Positions 16,832 through 26,363 of a stretch of 64,000 bases of DNA are shown piece by piece (positions within the stretch are counted from its first letter, which is position 1; every line of letters begins with the position of its first letter). Location: NCBI RefSeq assembly GCF_037949795.1, contig NZ_CP149932.1, positions 1,353,001 to 1,417,000 on the forward strand, given 5' to 3'. The position numbers and the translations under genes are program-made. Source of the stretch: Thioclava sp. GXIMD2076 (GTDB lineage: Bacteria; Pseudomonadota; Alphaproteobacteria; Rhodobacterales; Rhodobacteraceae). The notes below the pieces were generated by a model. The model made no database searches, had not been told where the DNA came from, and saw nothing but the letters and a program-made list of their open reading frames with translations.

Positions 16832-17824
16832 ATGACAACCAGCCCGATCAAGCTTTCGCATATCCTGACAGGCCATCCCTCCGCGAATGACCTCCTGCAT
16901 GCCGACGAGGCCCATATCGTTGCAGCGCTGCGCGATGACCGGCTGGCCTGGGTCCATCTGGATGGCACCCATCCCGAGGCGCAGAGCTGGATCCGGCAGG
17001 AGCTGGATTATCTTGAACCGCAGGCTGTCGAAGCACTGCTGGACCGCGATACCCGTCCGCGAACGACGGTTATCGGAGAGGGGATGCTGATCATCCTGCG
17101 GGGGATCAATTTCAACGAGGGTGAGGATCGCGAGGATATGGTGTCCCTTCGCATCTATGCGGATAGCAAGCGGATCGTAACGATTGCGCGCAAGCGGGTG
17201 CGGGCGATCGAGCGTATGGACGACGCGATCCGGTCGGGACAAGTGCCGGAGAATGCCGGGCTCTTCGTCGTGCGGCTGACGGAGGATATCGTTGGCCGTA
17301 TCGGCGCCTTCCAAAGCGAGCTCGACGAGCATGCCGAAGCTCTCGAGGATAAGGTCTACGGGCAGGGTGGGGACCATCTGCGCCGCGATGTGCTGGATCT
17401 GCGGCTTCAGGTCATCGCTGTGCGACGCTATCTGGGGCCGCAACGCGAGGCGCTACTGAAGGCCTCCCAAGCGCAATGTGCTTTGGTAACCGAAGAGGTC
17501 CGGCGCGAGCTGGAAGAGGAAGCAGTGAAAATGACCCGAATCTCGGAGGACATGGACGAGCTGCGTGATCAAGCGCAGGTGCTGCGCGAGGAGTTGTCGA
17601 CCCAGCTTTCGGACCGCGTGAACCGTAATACTTTTGTCCTATCGGTGGTCTCGGTAATCTTCCTGCCGCTGGGCTTCCTGACGGGACTCTTCGGGGTCAA
17701 TATCGGGGGCATGCCGGGACTGAACAGCGACAACGCCTTTATGTGGCTCTGTTTCTGGTGCGTCGGGCTGGTCATGGTGCAGCTTTTGTTCATGTGGCGG
17801 CTGCTGACGATGGGGCGCCAATAA
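16832..17824 (+). CDS. zntB: CorA-family divalent cation transporter, ZntB type
   Basis: 330 aa: long cytoplasmic N-terminal domain rich in charged helices, then two C-terminal membrane helices. The pore signature between them reads FGVNIGGMPG, i.e. the GVN variant with a GMP tail seen in ZntB rather than GMN of magnesium-specific CorA, so zinc transport is the better guess. Ribosome-binding site AAGGAG upstream of ATG 16832. It is a single gene between the tuf terminator and a convergent pfpI gene. Confidence 0.85.
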   Translation: MTTSPIKLSHILTGHPSANDLLHADEAHIVAALRDDRLAWVHLDGTHPEAQSWIRQELDYLEPQAVEALLDRDTRPRTTVIGEGMLIILRGINFNEGEDREDMVSLRIYADSKRIVTIARKRVRAIERMDDAIRSGQVPENAGLFVVRLTEDIVGRIGAFQSELDEHAEALEDKVYGQGGDHLRRDVLDLRLQVIAVRRYLGPQREALLKASQAQCALVTEEVRRELEEEAVKMTRISEDMDELRDQAQVLREELSTQLSDRVNRNTFVLSVVSVIFLPLGFLTGLFGVNIGGMPGLNSDNAFMWLCFWCVGLVMVQLLFMWRLLTMGRQ

Positions 17825-17826
17825 GG

Positions 17827-17856
17827 GCGCGCCACCCCGGGGAGGCGGCGCGCTTT
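17827..17856. terminator. Hairpin between convergent zntB and pfpI
   Basis: Arms GCGCGCC (17827-17833) and GGCGCGC (17847-17853) with further C/G pairing inside, followed by TTT on the plus strand. It fills the 35-base space between two converging genes and may serve both. Confidence 0.55.
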
Positions 17857-17859
17857 GGG

Positions 17860-18426
17860 TCAGGCGGCTTTGCTGCGCTGGGTGTGGCGGCCCTCCTCAA
17901 CCTCCTCGATGATCTTGTTGACAAAAGCGTCAAGATCGCCGGGATTGCGCGAGGTGATCAGTGCCTGATCATTGACCACTTCTTTGTCCTCCCAGTGACC
18001 ACCAGCATTCAGGATATCGGTCCTGATCGAGGGGTAGGAGGTCAGTTTGCGGTCTTTCACAACACCGGCTTCAACCAGCATCCAAGGCCCATGGCAGATC
18101 GCGGCGACGATTTTCTTGGCGTTGTAGAAGTCCCGCACCAGATCGACGGCCTCGGGTTTCGTGCGCAGAACGTCGGGGTTGATCTGGCCGCCCGGCAGGA
18201 TGATGGCGTCATAGTCGTCGACATTGGCATCGGAAATCCTAAGCTCGGCCTGCGCCATCTCGCCCCAGTCAGTTTCGTCCCAGCTGCGGATCGGGGCACC
18301 ATCGAGCGAGGCGATATCGACTGTCGCTCCCGCCTCGCGCAGCTTGTCGCGCGGAACGGTCAGCTCGGTCTTCTCGAAGCCATCGGTGGCAATAATCAGG
18401 ATCTTGCTGTCGGTAATCTTCGGCAT
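17860..18426 (-). CDS. DJ-1/PfpI family protein (protein deglycase/protease-like)
   Basis: 188 aa. The start ATG (minus strand, 18426) has a strong AAGGAGG box; a longer reading lacks support. The nucleophile elbow is AAICHGPW, with the reactive cysteine followed by histidine, and the N-terminal IIATDGFEKTEL supplies the conserved glutamate. Members act as glyoxalase III, deglycase or stress protease; substrates cannot be told from sequence. Single gene, convergent with zntB. A GGAAC-N17-GTT pattern lies upstream (see findings). Confidence 0.9.
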   Translation of the reverse strand: MPKITDSKILIIATDGFEKTELTVPRDKLREAGATVDIASLDGAPIRSWDETDWGEMAQAELRISDANVDDYDAIILPGGQINPDVLRTKPEAVDLVRDFYNAKKIVAAICHGPWMLVEAGVVKDRKLTSYPSIRTDILNAGGHWEDKEVVNDQALITSRNPGDLDAFVNKIIEEVEEGRHTQRSKAA

Positions 18427-18605
18427 GGTGTCCTCCTTTGAATATGGTATCAGATAGGGCGTATGCCCCAGCTGCGTTCGTTGGGGGCACAACACCTCGG
18501 GCCTGAAACTGTTCCTTTTCTGCGCCTCAAGGTCGCGTGAGACCCTCCGTCCACAGGGCAGGGTGGGGCCAGTCGAGAAAATCACCGCTAATCGCCCAGC
18601 ATGGG

Positions 18606-18634
18606 TTGACAGAATCCTTCAGGCGGCCTATTCG
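18606..18634 (+). promoter_or_regulatory. Candidate promoter of the S10 operon
   Basis: TTGACA (18606-18611), 17-base spacer, TATTCG (18629-18634), about 100 bases before rpsJ. Same architecture as the str promoter. The rest of the 306-base gap from 18427 holds the minus-strand upstream region of pfpI and no recognisable gene. Confidence 0.7.
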
Positions 18635-18732
18635 CGCAGCCTGATCTACCCATCAGATCTTAGGTTCGAAGCAGGCGTCACATCCGGTGCAGTCTGCCTC
18701 TCAACCTTCACGCCATGCGAGAGGCATGACAT

Positions 18733-19041
18733 ATGAACGGTCAAAACATCCGCATCCGGCTGAAGGCGTTCGATTACCGCGTACTGGATGCCAGCACGCA
18801 GGAAATCGTTAACACCGCCAAGCGCACGGGTGCACAGGTTCGCGGCCCCATCCCGCTGCCGAACAAAGTTGAGAAATTCACGGTTCTCCGTGGTCCGCAC
18901 ATCGACAAGAAGTCGCGCGACCAGTGGGAAATCCGTACGCATAAGCGTATGCTCGACATCGTCGACCCGACCCCGCAAACCGTTGACGCGCTGATGAAGC
19001 TCGACCTCGCCGCCGGCGTTGACGTCGAGATCAAGGTATAA
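18733..19041 (+). CDS. rpsJ: 30S ribosomal protein S10
   Basis: 102 aa, ordinary length. Starts [19 protein letters not shown], the conserved S10 N-terminus. S10 belongs to the 30S head and in E. coli also binds NusB for antitermination. GAGAGG box upstream of ATG. First gene of the S10 cluster. Confidence 0.99.
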   Translation: MNGQNIRIRLKAFDYRVLDASTQEIVNTAKRTGAQVRGPIPLPNKVEKFTVLRGPHIDKKSRDQWEIRTHKRMLDIVDPTPQTVDALMKLDLAAGVDVEIKV

Positions 19042-19052
19042 GGGAGGTCACG

Positions 19053-19772
19053 ATGCGGACTGGTGTTATCGCCAAGAAGCTGGGCATGACCCGGCTTTTC
19101 CTTGAAGACGGCAAGCAGGTTCCTGTTACCGTTCTTCAACTCGACAACCTGCAAGTCGTTGCCCAACGTACCACCGATCGCGATGGTTACGTTGCTGTGC
19201 AGCTGGGTGCAGGCGACGCAAAAGCCAAGCGCGTAAGCGCGGCTGTGCGTGGTCACTTCGCGAAAGCTTCCGTTGCGCCCAAGCGCAAGGTTGCCGAATT
19301 CCGCGTATCCGAAGAAAACCTGATCGAAGTCGGTTCGGAAATCGCAGCAAGCCACTACAATGAAGGCCAGTTCGTGGACATCGCGGGCACCTCCATCGGT
19401 AAAGGTTTTGCTGGTGCGATGAAGCGCCACAACTTCGGCGGTCTGCGTGCATCGCACGGTGTGTCGATCTCGCACCGTTCGCACGGTTCGACCGGTCAGT
19501 GTCAGGATCCGGGCAAGGTCTTCAAAGGCAAAAAGATGGCTGGCCATCTTGGTGCCGTGCGTGTGACCACCCAGAACCTGCAAGTCGTTCGCACCGATTC
19601 CGAGCGCGGTCTGATCCTGGTAAAGGGTTCGGTTCCGGGTTCCAAAGGCGGTTGGGTCACGATCAAGGATGCGGTCAAGAAACCGCTCCCCGAGAACGTT
19701 CCGATGCCGGCGGCTCTGAAAGGCGCGGCTGCTCCTGCCGAGGAAGCTCAGGCAGAAGGGGGTGAAGCATGA
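19053..19772 (+). CDS. rplC: 50S ribosomal protein L3
   Basis: 239 aa; longer than E. coli L3 through an alanine/glutamate-rich C-terminal tail ([14 protein letters not shown]) common in alphaproteobacteria. L3 binds domain VI of 23S rRNA and reaches the peptidyl transferase centre; the loop with [20 protein letters not shown] includes the glutamine that PrmB methylates in E. coli. Overlaps rplD by 4 bases. Confidence 0.99.
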   Translation: MRTGVIAKKLGMTRLFLEDGKQVPVTVLQLDNLQVVAQRTTDRDGYVAVQLGAGDAKAKRVSAAVRGHFAKASVAPKRKVAEFRVSEENLIEVGSEIAASHYNEGQFVDIAGTSIGKGFAGAMKRHNFGGLRASHGVSISHRSHGSTGQCQDPGKVFKGKKMAGHLGAVRVTTQNLQVVRTDSERGLILVKGSVPGSKGGWVTIKDAVKKPLPENVPMPAALKGAAAPAEEAQAEGGEA

Positions 19773-20389
19773 AACTTGATGTGATCAAGCTCGACGCTGG
19801 CAAAGCTGGCGATATCGATCTGGCTGACGACATCTTCGGTCTCGAGCCGCGTGCAGACATTCTGCACCGCGTTGTTCGCTGGCAGCGTGCGCGTGCACAA
19901 GCCGGCACGCACTCGACGCTGGGCAAGTCGGACGTGTCCTACTCGACCAAGAAGATCTACCGCCAAAAAGGCACCGGTGGCGCACGTCACGGTTCCAAGA
20001 AGGCTCCGATCTTCCGTCACGGTGGTGTGTACAAGGGTCCGACCCCGCGTTCGCACGCCCACGATCTGACGAAGAAGTTCCGTGCACTGGGTCTGAAGCA
20101 TGCTCTGTCGTCCAAAGCGGCAACCGGCAATCTGGTGGTTCTCGAGGACATCAACCTCGGCGAATCGAAAACCAAAGCGCTGGCCAAAGCGGCTAAGGAA
20201 CTGGGCTGGAAAAAGGTCCTGATCATCGACGGTGCAGACGTGAACGACAACTTCGCGAAAGCAGCTCGCAACATCGAAGGTATCGATGTTCTGCCGTCGA
20301 TGGGCGCCAACGTTTATGACATCCTCAAGCGTGAGACCCTGGTCCTCACCAAAGCGGGCGTCGAAGCACTGGAGGCTCGCCTGAAATGA
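19769..20389 (+). CDS. rplD: 50S ribosomal protein L4
   Basis: 206 aa. The extended loop that lines the exit tunnel is visible ([20 protein letters not shown]). In E. coli L4 also represses the S10 operon by binding its leader; no matching leader structure was recognised here. Coupled to rplC and rplW by ATGA overlaps on both sides. Confidence 0.99.
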   Translation: MKLDVIKLDAGKAGDIDLADDIFGLEPRADILHRVVRWQRARAQAGTHSTLGKSDVSYSTKKIYRQKGTGGARHGSKKAPIFRHGGVYKGPTPRSHAHDLTKKFRALGLKHALSSKAATGNLVVLEDINLGESKTKALAKAAKELGWKKVLIIDGADVNDNFAKAARNIEGIDVLPSMGANVYDILKRETLVLTKAGVEALEARLK

Positions 20390-20682
20390 GCGCGAAACCC
20401 GAACATTACGACGTAATCGTCAAGCCGATCATCACCGAAAAAGCGACGCTCGCGTCGGAAAACGGTGCCGTGGTTTTCGAAGTGTCGAAAGACTCCTCGA
20501 AGCCCGAGATCAAAGCAGCGGTTGAAACCCTCTTCAACGTCAAGGTGAAAGCCGTCAACACGACGATCACCAAAGGCAAGACCAAGCGTTTCCGCGGCAT
20601 CGCGGGCAAGCGCTCGGACGTGAAGAAGGCCTATGTGACCCTCGAAGAGGGCAACACGATCGACGTGACCACCGGTCTGTGA
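20386..20682 (+). CDS. rplW: 50S ribosomal protein L23
   Basis: 98 aa. The N-terminal part KPIITEKAT and the extension [23 protein letters not shown] are characteristic. L23 sits at the tunnel exit and is the docking site for trigger factor and SRP. Overlaps rplD by 4 bases. Unusually it is followed by an intrinsic terminator and a 301-base gap before rplB. Confidence 0.99.
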   Translation: MSAKPEHYDVIVKPIITEKATLASENGAVVFEVSKDSSKPEIKAAVETLFNVKVKAVNTTITKGKTKRFRGIAGKRSDVKKAYVTLEEGNTIDVTTGL

Positions 20683-20705
20683 TCTGTTGATCCTTATTGC
20701 TATCG

Positions 20706-20732
20706 AAAGCCCCTGCTGTCGCGGGGGCTTTT
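20706..20732 (+). terminator. Intrinsic terminator inside the S10 cluster (after rplW)
   Basis: AAAGCCCC / GGGGCTTT stem followed by TTTTGC, 24 bases after the rplW stop. It should end or attenuate transcription before rplB. Confidence 0.75.
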
Positions 20733-20983
20733 GCTTTGGGCGGGCTCGGAGTGCTGGAAAATCCAGACGCTTCAATCCTTTGAGCCGCGTCCTTAAATAT
20801 AAGGGCCGAAAGCGCCAAAACATCGGATTCAGCAGTAGACGGATTGCGTTTGATTTGGTAGCTACGCCCATCGCCAGAGGCTTCGGATTCGTCCGGGGCC
20901 AAATCGCGTTGTTATCTGGGGACCTTAGGGGCCCTTCACATAAGGCGGTACAACCCGCCTTCAGCTAACGGAAGACAGAAAGC
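20733..20983 (+). promoter_or_regulatory. rplW-rplB spacer with possible promoter and leader hairpin
   Basis: No gene is seen in these 251 bases. A weak promoter-like pair TTCAAT (20771-20776), 17 bases, TAAATA (20794-20799) sits in a locally A/T-rich stretch. A perfect hairpin AAGGCGG / CCGCCTT with loop TACAAC lies at 20942-20961, just before the rplB ribosome-binding site (GGAAG). Because a terminator precedes it, a promoter for rplB is expected here; the pair named is only a candidate. Confidence 0.35.
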
Positions 20984-21823
20984 ATGGCACTTAAGTCGTA
21001 TAAACCGACTACGCCGGGCCAGCGTGGGCTGGTTCTGATCGACCGTTCGGAGCTTTGGAAAGGCCGTCCGGTCAAAGCCCTCACCGAGGGTTTGACGAAG
21101 ACTGGTGGCCGGAACAACACCGGACGCGTCACGATGTGGCACAAGGGTGGTGGCGCCAAGCGTCTCTACCGTATCGTTGACTTCAAGCGTCGCAAATTTG
21201 ATGTTTCGGCTATCGTCGAGCGTATCGAATACGACCCGAACCGGACCGCGTTCATCGCGCTGATCCGCTACGAAGATGGCGAAGCCGCTTATATCCTCGC
21301 ACCGCAACGCCTCGCCCTCGGCGACAAGGTCGTTTCGGGTGCAAAGGTCGACATCAAGCCGGGTAACGCAATGCCGTTCTCGGGTATGCCGATCGGTACC
21401 ATCGTTCACAACATCGAGCTGAAGCCCGGCAAGGGCGGTCAGATCGCACGCGCAGCTGGCACCTATGCCCAGTTCGTGGGTCGTGATGGTGGCTACGCTC
21501 AGATCCGTCTTTCTTCGGGCGAACTGCGTCTTGTGCGTCAGGAATGCATGGCCACCATCGGTGCCGTGTCGAACCATGACCACTCGAACCAGAACCTCGG
21601 TAAAGCAGGTCGTAAGCGTCACATGGGCGTCCGCCCGACCGTTCGCGGTGTTGCAATGAACCCGATCGACCACCCGCATGGTGGTGGTGAAGGCCGGACC
21701 TCCGGTGGCCGTCACCCGGTTACCCCGTGGGGCAAGCCGACCAAGGGCAAACGCACCCGTTCGAACAAGTCGACGGATAAATATATCCTGCGCTCGCGTC
21801 ACGCGAAGAAGAAGGGTCGCTAA
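20984..21823 (+). CDS. rplB: 50S ribosomal protein L2
   Basis: 279 aa. Conserved C-terminal region with the catalytic-centre histidine segment [22 protein letters not shown] and the basic tail. L2 is needed for subunit association and peptidyl transferase assembly. First gene after the internal terminator; tightly followed by rpsS (3 bases). Confidence 0.99.
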   Translation: MALKSYKPTTPGQRGLVLIDRSELWKGRPVKALTEGLTKTGGRNNTGRVTMWHKGGGAKRLYRIVDFKRRKFDVSAIVERIEYDPNRTAFIALIRYEDGEAAYILAPQRLALGDKVVSGAKVDIKPGNAMPFSGMPIGTIVHNIELKPGKGGQIARAAGTYAQFVGRDGGYAQIRLSSGELRLVRQECMATIGAVSNHDHSNQNLGKAGRKRHMGVRPTVRGVAMNPIDHPHGGGEGRTSGGRHPVTPWGKPTKGKRTRSNKSTDKYILRSRHAKKKGR

Positions 21824-21826
21824 CAT

Positions 21827-22105
21827 ATGTCTCGTTCTGTTTGGAAAGGCCCCTTCGTCGATGCCTATCTGCTGAAAAAAGCAGAGAAAGCACGCGAGTC
21901 GGGCAAAGGCGAAGTGATCAAGATCTGGTCGCGCCGCTCCACCATCCTGCCGCAATTCGTTGGCCTCACCTTTGGGGTCTACAATGGTCAGAAGCACATC
22001 CCGGTCGCCGTGACCGAGGAAATGATCGGTCAGAAGTTCGGTGAATATTCGCCGACCCGTACCTATTACGGTCACGCTGCTGACAAGAAAGCCAAGAGGA
22101 AGTAA
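21827..22105 (+). CDS. rpsS: 30S ribosomal protein S19
   Basis: 92 aa. Starts [35 protein letters not shown] is the conserved rRNA-binding core. S19 forms part of the 30S head with S13. Its ribosome-binding site AAGAAGG lies within the end of rplB. Confidence 0.99.
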   Translation: MSRSVWKGPFVDAYLLKKAEKARESGKGEVIKIWSRRSTILPQFVGLTFGVYNGQKHIPVAVTEEMIGQKFGEYSPTRTYYGHAADKKAKRK

Positions 22106-22110
22106 TCGTC

Positions 22111-22491
22111 ATGGGTAAGGAAAAGAATCCGCGCCGCGTGGCGGATAACGAAGCAATGGCAAAATCGCGCATGCTTCGCACCTCGCCGCAGAAACTGAAT
22201 CTCGTTGCAGCGATGATCCGCGGCAAGAAGGTCGACAAGGCTCTGGCCGATCTGACCTTCTCCAAGAAGCGTATCGCTCTGGACGTGAAGAAGTGCCTGC
22301 AATCGGCGATCGCCAATGCGGAAAACAACCACGGTCTGGACGTTGACGAGCTGGTCGTCGCGGAAGCATGGGTTGGCAAGAACCTGGTCATGAAGCGCGG
22401 TCGCCCGCGTGCTCGTGGTCGCTTCGGCAAGATCATGAAGCCGTTTTCGGAGCTCACCATCAAGGTGCGTCAGGTTGAGGAGCAAGCATAA
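22111..22491 (+). CDS. rplV: 50S ribosomal protein L22
   Basis: 126 aa. The beta-hairpin that lines the exit tunnel ends in [17 protein letters not shown], the segment where macrolide-resistance changes occur; it looks ordinary. The stop overlaps the rpsC start by one base (TAATG). Confidence 0.99.
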   Translation: MGKEKNPRRVADNEAMAKSRMLRTSPQKLNLVAAMIRGKKVDKALADLTFSKKRIALDVKKCLQSAIANAENNHGLDVDELVVAEAWVGKNLVMKRGRPRARGRFGKIMKPFSELTIKVRQVEEQA

Positions 22492-23204
22492 TGGGTCATA
22501 AGGTAAATCCGATCGGTATGCGTCTCCAGGTCAACCGCACCTGGGACAGCCGCTGGTTCGCTGAAAGCAAGGATTTCGGTGATCTTCTCCTCGAAGACAT
22601 CAAGATCCGTGAGTTCATCAAGGACGAAGCCAAGCAAGCTGGTATCTCGCGCGTTATCATCGAGCGCCCCCACAAGAAGTGCCGTGTGACCATTCACGCA
22701 GCACGTCCGGGTGTGATCATCGGCAAAAAAGGCGCCGATATCGAAGCTCTGCGCAAGAAGCTGGCAAACTTCACCGACAGCGAACTTCACCTGAACATCG
22801 TTGAAGTCCGTAAGCCGGAAATCGACGCGCAGCTCGCAGCAGAGTCCATCTGCCAACAGCTCGAGCGTCGTGTGTCCTTCCGTCGCGCGATGAAGCGTAC
22901 CGTTCAGAACGCGATGCGCATGGGTGCCCTGGGTATCCGTGTGAACGTTGCCGGCCGTCTGGGCGGCGCCGAGATCGCGCGTACCGAATGGTATCGTGAG
23001 GGTCGCGTTCCGCTGCACACGCTGCGCGCGGATATCGATTATGCACACGACGAAGCCATGACCCCCTACGGGATCATCGGTGTGAAAGTGTGGATCTTCA
23101 AAGGTGAGATCATGGAACATGATCCGCAGGCACGTGAGCGCAAAGCTGCTGAAGCCCAAGAGGGCCCGGCACCGCGCGGTCCGCGCCGTGAGCGCGAGCG
23201 CTGA
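22491..23204 (+). CDS. rpsC: 30S ribosomal protein S3
   Basis: 237 aa. N-terminal [13 protein letters not shown] domain with [12 protein letters not shown] (GxxG loop) and C-terminal mRNA-entry region. S3 contributes helicase activity at the mRNA entry site. The arginine-rich tail ends [10 protein letters not shown]. Coupled to rplV by a one-base overlap and to rplP by a short spacer with GAGGAG. Confidence 0.99.
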   Translation: MGHKVNPIGMRLQVNRTWDSRWFAESKDFGDLLLEDIKIREFIKDEAKQAGISRVIIERPHKKCRVTIHAARPGVIIGKKGADIEALRKKLANFTDSELHLNIVEVRKPEIDAQLAAESICQQLERRVSFRRAMKRTVQNAMRMGALGIRVNVAGRLGGAEIARTEWYREGRVPLHTLRADIDYAHDEAMTPYGIIGVKVWIFKGEIMEHDPQARERKAAEAQEGPAPRGPRRERER

Positions 23205-23217
23205 GGAGTAGTATACC

Positions 23218-23631
23218 ATGTTGCAACCGAAACGGACTAAGTTCCGCAAACAGCACAAAGGCCGGATCCACGGTGAAGCCAAAGGCGGCACCGATCTGAA
23301 CTTTGGTCACTTTGGTCTGAAGGCCGTCGAGCCCGAGCGTGTCACCGCACGTCAGATCGAAGCTGCCCGTCGTGCGATCAACCGTCACATGAAGCGCCAG
23401 GGCCGCGTCTGGATCCGGATCTTCCCGGATACCCCGGTCACCGCGAAACCGACCGAAGTCCGTATGGGTAAAGGTAAAGGTTCCGTGGACTTCTGGGCAG
23501 CCAAAGTGAAGCCCGGCCGCGTGATGTTCGAAATCGACGGCGTGAACGAGACCATCGCACGCGAGGCCCTGCGCCTTGGTGCTGCGAAGCTCCCGGTCGC
23601 GACCCGCATCGTCGAGCGTCAAGACTGGTAA
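23218..23631 (+). CDS. rplP: 50S ribosomal protein L16
   Basis: 137 aa. Starts [16 protein letters not shown]; contains [19 protein letters not shown]16 organises the A-site tRNA-binding region. It ends this transcription segment: a very strong intrinsic terminator begins 21 bases after the stop. Confidence 0.99.
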   Translation: MLQPKRTKFRKQHKGRIHGEAKGGTDLNFGHFGLKAVEPERVTARQIEAARRAINRHMKRQGRVWIRIFPDTPVTAKPTEVRMGKGKGSVDFWAAKVKPGRVMFEIDGVNETIAREALRLGAAKLPVATRIVERQDW

Positions 23632-23651
23632 TTCCAGTCTCTATGAATCGG

Positions 23652-23688
23652 AACAAGGCGCAGGGGGAGACCTCTGCGCCTTGTTTTA
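23652..23688 (+). terminator. Strong intrinsic terminator inside the cluster (after rplP)
   Basis: Perfect 12-bp arms AACAAGGCGCAG and CTGCGCCTTGTT with a 10-base loop, followed by TTA. It separates rplP from rpmC, genes that usually sit a few bases apart. Confidence 0.85.
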
Positions 23689-23700
23689 TTGGATTTCCCC

Positions 23701-23729
23701 TTGCCAGAGCGGGCTGATGATGTTAGTTG
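23701..23729 (+). promoter_or_regulatory. Candidate promoter for rpmC
   Basis: TTGCCA (23701-23706), 17-base spacer, TAGTTG (23724-23729), directly after the terminator and 110 bases before rpmC. The -10 match is weak. Confidence 0.4.
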
Positions 23730-23839
23730 GCCCGAGTTCCTGGTGACAGGACCGACATAACCCACCAGAATCAGGGTCACCCCAAGTGTGTCAACGCACC
23801 CAAGCGGGGCCCTCTGGTGCTATTTAAAGGACCAAAGGC

Positions 23840-24043
23840 ATGAAAGCCCAAGAACTCAAGGCCAAGACGGCCGATGAGCTCCGTGACGAGCTCGTTGCGC
23901 TGAAAAAGGAAGCGTTTAACCTCCGTTTCCAGGCAGCCACGAACCAGCTGGAAAACACCGCTCGCATGCGCGCCGTTCGTCGTAACGTCGCTCGCGTGAA
24001 AACCGTGTTGAACCAAAAAGCTGCTGACGCTGCTGCGAACTGA
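23840..24043 (+). CDS. rpmC: 50S ribosomal protein L29
   Basis: 67 aa, small helical hairpin protein at the tunnel exit. Starts [36 protein letters not shown] is the family core. AAAGGACC ribosome-binding site. It lies 208 bases after rplP, across the terminator, and is followed closely by rpsQ. Confidence 0.98.
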   Translation: MKAQELKAKTADELRDELVALKKEAFNLRFQAATNQLENTARMRAVRRNVARVKTVLNQKAADAAAN

Positions 24044-24054
24044 GGAATCTTCCC

Positions 24055-24288
24055 ATGCCCAAACGTATCCTTCAAGGCGTCGTGACCTCGGACAAGAACG
24101 AGCAGACGATCACCGTCATCGTTGAACGCCGCTTCACGCACCCCGTTCTGAAAAAGACCATTCGTAAATCCAAGAAGTATCGTGCGCATGATGCGAACAA
24201 TACCTTCAAGGTAGGTGACACCGTTCGTATCGAAGAGTGTGCGCCGATTTCGAAGACCAAGCGCTGGACGGTCGTCGTCGAGGCCTGA
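24055..24288 (+). CDS. rpsQ: 30S ribosomal protein S17
   Basis: 77 aa OB-fold protein of the 30S body. [19 protein letters not shown] and [21 protein letters not shown] are the conserved strands. GAGGAA ribosome-binding site 11 bases after rpmC. A 97-base spacer with a hairpin separates it from rplN. Confidence 0.99.
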   Translation: MPKRILQGVVTSDKNEQTITVIVERRFTHPVLKKTIRKSKKYRAHDANNTFKVGDTVRIEECAPISKTKRWTVVVEA

Positions 24289-24313
24289 TTTCCGCAAGGA
24301 ATGACAGGCCCGG

Positions 24314-24333
24314 CGATAAACACCAGTTTATCG
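24314..24333 (+). promoter_or_regulatory. Perfect hairpin ahead of rplN
   Basis: CGATAAAC / GTTTATCG, 8-bp perfect stem with loop ACCA, in the rpsQ-rplN spacer. No T-run. In E. coli rplN is the first gene of the spc operon; no promoter was recognised here, so this may be an RNA processing or translation-control element. Confidence 0.45.
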
Positions 24334-24385
24334 AAACCCTGGGGCGCCAACTGCATGGTCGTCTCCAAAGGTCGGGAGTAACCCT

Positions 24386-24754
24386 ATGATCCAGATGCAG
24401 ACCAATCTGGATGTTGCTGACAATTCCGGTGCTCGGAAAGTTCAGTGCATCAAGGTTCTGGGTGGTTCGCACCGTCGCTATGCGTCGGTCGGCGACATTA
24501 TCGTCGTCTCCGTAAAGGAAGCCATTCCGCGTGGCCGTGTGAAAAAAGGTGACGTGCGTAAAGCCGTCGTCGTTCGCACCGCTAAAGAAGTTCGTCGTGA
24601 AGATGGCACCGCCATCCGTTTCGACTCGAACGCAGCAGTCATTCTGAACAACAACAACGAGCCCGTTGGTACCCGTATCTTCGGACCGGTTGTTCGCGAA
24701 CTGCGCGCCAAGAACTTCATGAAAATCATCTCGCTTGCTCCGGAGGTGCTGTAA
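24386..24754 (+). CDS. rplN: 50S ribosomal protein L14
   Basis: 122 aa, standard length. [19 protein letters not shown] is the near-invariant N-terminus; [11 protein letters not shown] is the C-terminal signature. L14 forms an intersubunit bridge and binds the RsfS silencing factor. GGGAG ribosome-binding site. Overlaps rplX by one base. Confidence 0.99.
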   Translation: MIQMQTNLDVADNSGARKVQCIKVLGGSHRRYASVGDIIVVSVKEAIPRGRVKKGDVRKAVVVRTAKEVRREDGTAIRFDSNAAVILNNNNEPVGTRIFGPVVRELRAKNFMKIISLAPEVL

Positions 24755-25059
24755 TGGCTGCTAAACTCCGTAAAGGTGATAAGGTTGTTGTTCTGTCCGG
24801 TAAGGACAAAGGCAAACAAGGTGAGATCACCTCGGTTATGCCGGCTTCGAACAAAGCCGTTGTCGATGGCGTGAACGTAGCTATCCGTCACACCCGTCAA
24901 ACCCAAACGAGCCAAGGTGGCCGTCAGCCGAAGGCAATGCCGATCGACCTGTCGAACCTCGCTCTGCTGGACGCAAACGGCAAAGCGACCCGCGTTGGCT
25001 TCCGCATGGAAGACGGCAAAAAGGTTCGTTTCGCCAAGACCACAGGGGACGTAATCTGA
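24754..25059 (+). CDS. rplX: 50S ribosomal protein L24
   Basis: 101 aa KOW-motif protein ([22 protein letters not shown] at the N-terminus). L24 initiates 50S assembly. Coupled on both sides by one-base stop/start overlaps (TAATG, TGATG). Confidence 0.99.
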   Translation: MAAKLRKGDKVVVLSGKDKGKQGEITSVMPASNKAVVDGVNVAIRHTRQTQTSQGGRQPKAMPIDLSNLALLDANGKATRVGFRMEDGKKVRFAKTTGDVI

Positions 25060-25616
25060 TGCTCGATCAAGCTACCTACACCCCGCGCCTGAAGGCAGAG
25101 TACGAATCCAAGATCCGTGCTGCCATGAAGGAAGAATTCGGTCTGAAAAATGACATGATGATCCCGAAGATCGAAAAGATCGTGATCAACATGGGCGTTG
25201 GCGAAGCCACGAAAGACACCAAGAAAGTCAAGCAAGCCGCTGAAGAGCTGACGCTCATCGCCGGTCAGAAGGCTGTCATGACGAAAGCGAAGAAGTCCAT
25301 TGCAGGCTTCCGCGTTCGTGAAGAGATGCCGCTCGGCTGCAAGGTGACCCTGCGCGGCACCCGTATGTACGAATTCCTCGACCGCCTGATCAACGTGGCA
25401 CTGCCGCGCGTTCGCGACTTCCGCGGCGTGAAGCCGTCCTTCGATGGCCGTGGCAACTTCGCAATGGGCCTCAAGGAACAGATCGTGTTCCCCGAGATCG
25501 ATTTCGATAAAGTCGACGAAGTTCTGGGTATGGACATCATCATCGTGACCACGAGCAATGATGACGTGCAGGCGAAGGCGCTTCTGAAGCACTTCAACAT
25601 GCCGTTCACGGCTTGA
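25059..25616 (+). CDS. rplE: 50S ribosomal protein L5
   Basis: 185 aa. Contains [26 protein letters not shown] and the [17 protein letters not shown] end typical of L5, which carries 5S rRNA in the central protuberance. In E. coli S8 represses the spc operon near the rplX-rplE junction; no such site was identified in the 1-base junction here. Confidence 0.99.
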   Translation: MLDQATYTPRLKAEYESKIRAAMKEEFGLKNDMMIPKIEKIVINMGVGEATKDTKKVKQAAEELTLIAGQKAVMTKAKKSIAGFRVREEMPLGCKVTLRGTRMYEFLDRLINVALPRVRDFRGVKPSFDGRGNFAMGLKEQIVFPEIDFDKVDEVLGMDIIIVTTSNDDVQAKALLKHFNMPFTA

Positions 25617-25634
25617 TCGCGAGGAGAGTGAACA

Positions 25635-25940
25635 ATGGCTAAAAAATCCATGGTTGCGCGCGAAGTGAAGCGTGAGCGTCTTGTTAAACAATACGCCGCC
25701 AAACGCGCCGCGCTGAAAGAAGTCATCGCCGATCAGGATCGTCCGATGGAAGAGCGCTTCAAAGCTTCCCTGAAGCTGGCAGAACTGCCGCGCAATTCGT
25801 CGGCTGTCCGCTTGCACAACCGTTGCCAGCTGACCGGTCGTCCCCACGCTTACTACCGTAAGCTCAAAGTCTCGCGTATCAAGCTGCGTGACCTGGCCTC
25901 GTTCGGCCAGATCCCCGGCATGGTCAAGTCGAGCTGGTAA
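25635..25940 (+). CDS. rpsN: 30S ribosomal protein S14 (zinc-independent type)
   Basis: 101 aa, the long C-minus form without the CxxC zinc pairs. [22 protein letters not shown] is partly visible (one cysteine only), so zinc is not needed. S14 belongs to the 30S head. GAGGAGAG ribosome-binding site. Confidence 0.99.
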   Translation: MAKKSMVAREVKRERLVKQYAAKRAALKEVIADQDRPMEERFKASLKLAELPRNSSAVRLHNRCQLTGRPHAYYRKLKVSRIKLRDLASFGQIPGMVKSSW

Positions 25941-25952
25941 GGAGGTCGGAAT

Positions 25953-26351
25953 ATGTCTATGAACGATCCTCTCGGCGATATGCTGACCCGTATCCGCAAC
26001 GCGCAAATGCGCGGCAAGTCCACCGTCAAAACCCCCGCGTCGAAACTGCGCGCATGGGTTCTGGATGTGCTTGCAGCGGAAGGCTACATCCGCGGTTACG
26101 AGTCGACCACCGACTCGCGCGGCCTGCCTGAGCTCACCATCAGCCTCAAGTACTACGAAGGCACGCCGGTTATTCGCGAAATCAAACGCGTTTCGACCCC
26201 CGGCCGTCGTGTATACATGGCTGCAAAAGACGTCCCGTCGGTCCGCCAGGGCCTCGGCGTTTCCATCGTCTCCACGTCCAAGGGCGTGATGTCGGATGCA
26301 GAAGCTCGTAGCGCCAATGTTGGCGGCGAAGTCCTCTGCACCGTCTTCTAA
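25953..26351 (+). CDS. rpsH: 30S ribosomal protein S8
   Basis: 132 aa. [20 protein letters not shown] near the start and the C-terminal [13 protein letters not shown] rRNA-contact motif identify it. Of two starts (25953, 25959) the first fits the GGAGG box better. S8 binds the central domain of 16S rRNA and is the spc-operon repressor in E. coli. Confidence 0.99.
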   Translation: MSMNDPLGDMLTRIRNAQMRGKSTVKTPASKLRAWVLDVLAAEGYIRGYESTTDSRGLPELTISLKYYEGTPVIREIKRVSTPGRRVYMAAKDVPSVRQGLGVSIVSTSKGVMSDAEARSANVGGEVLCTVF

Positions 26352-26363
26352 GGAGGTCTCACG

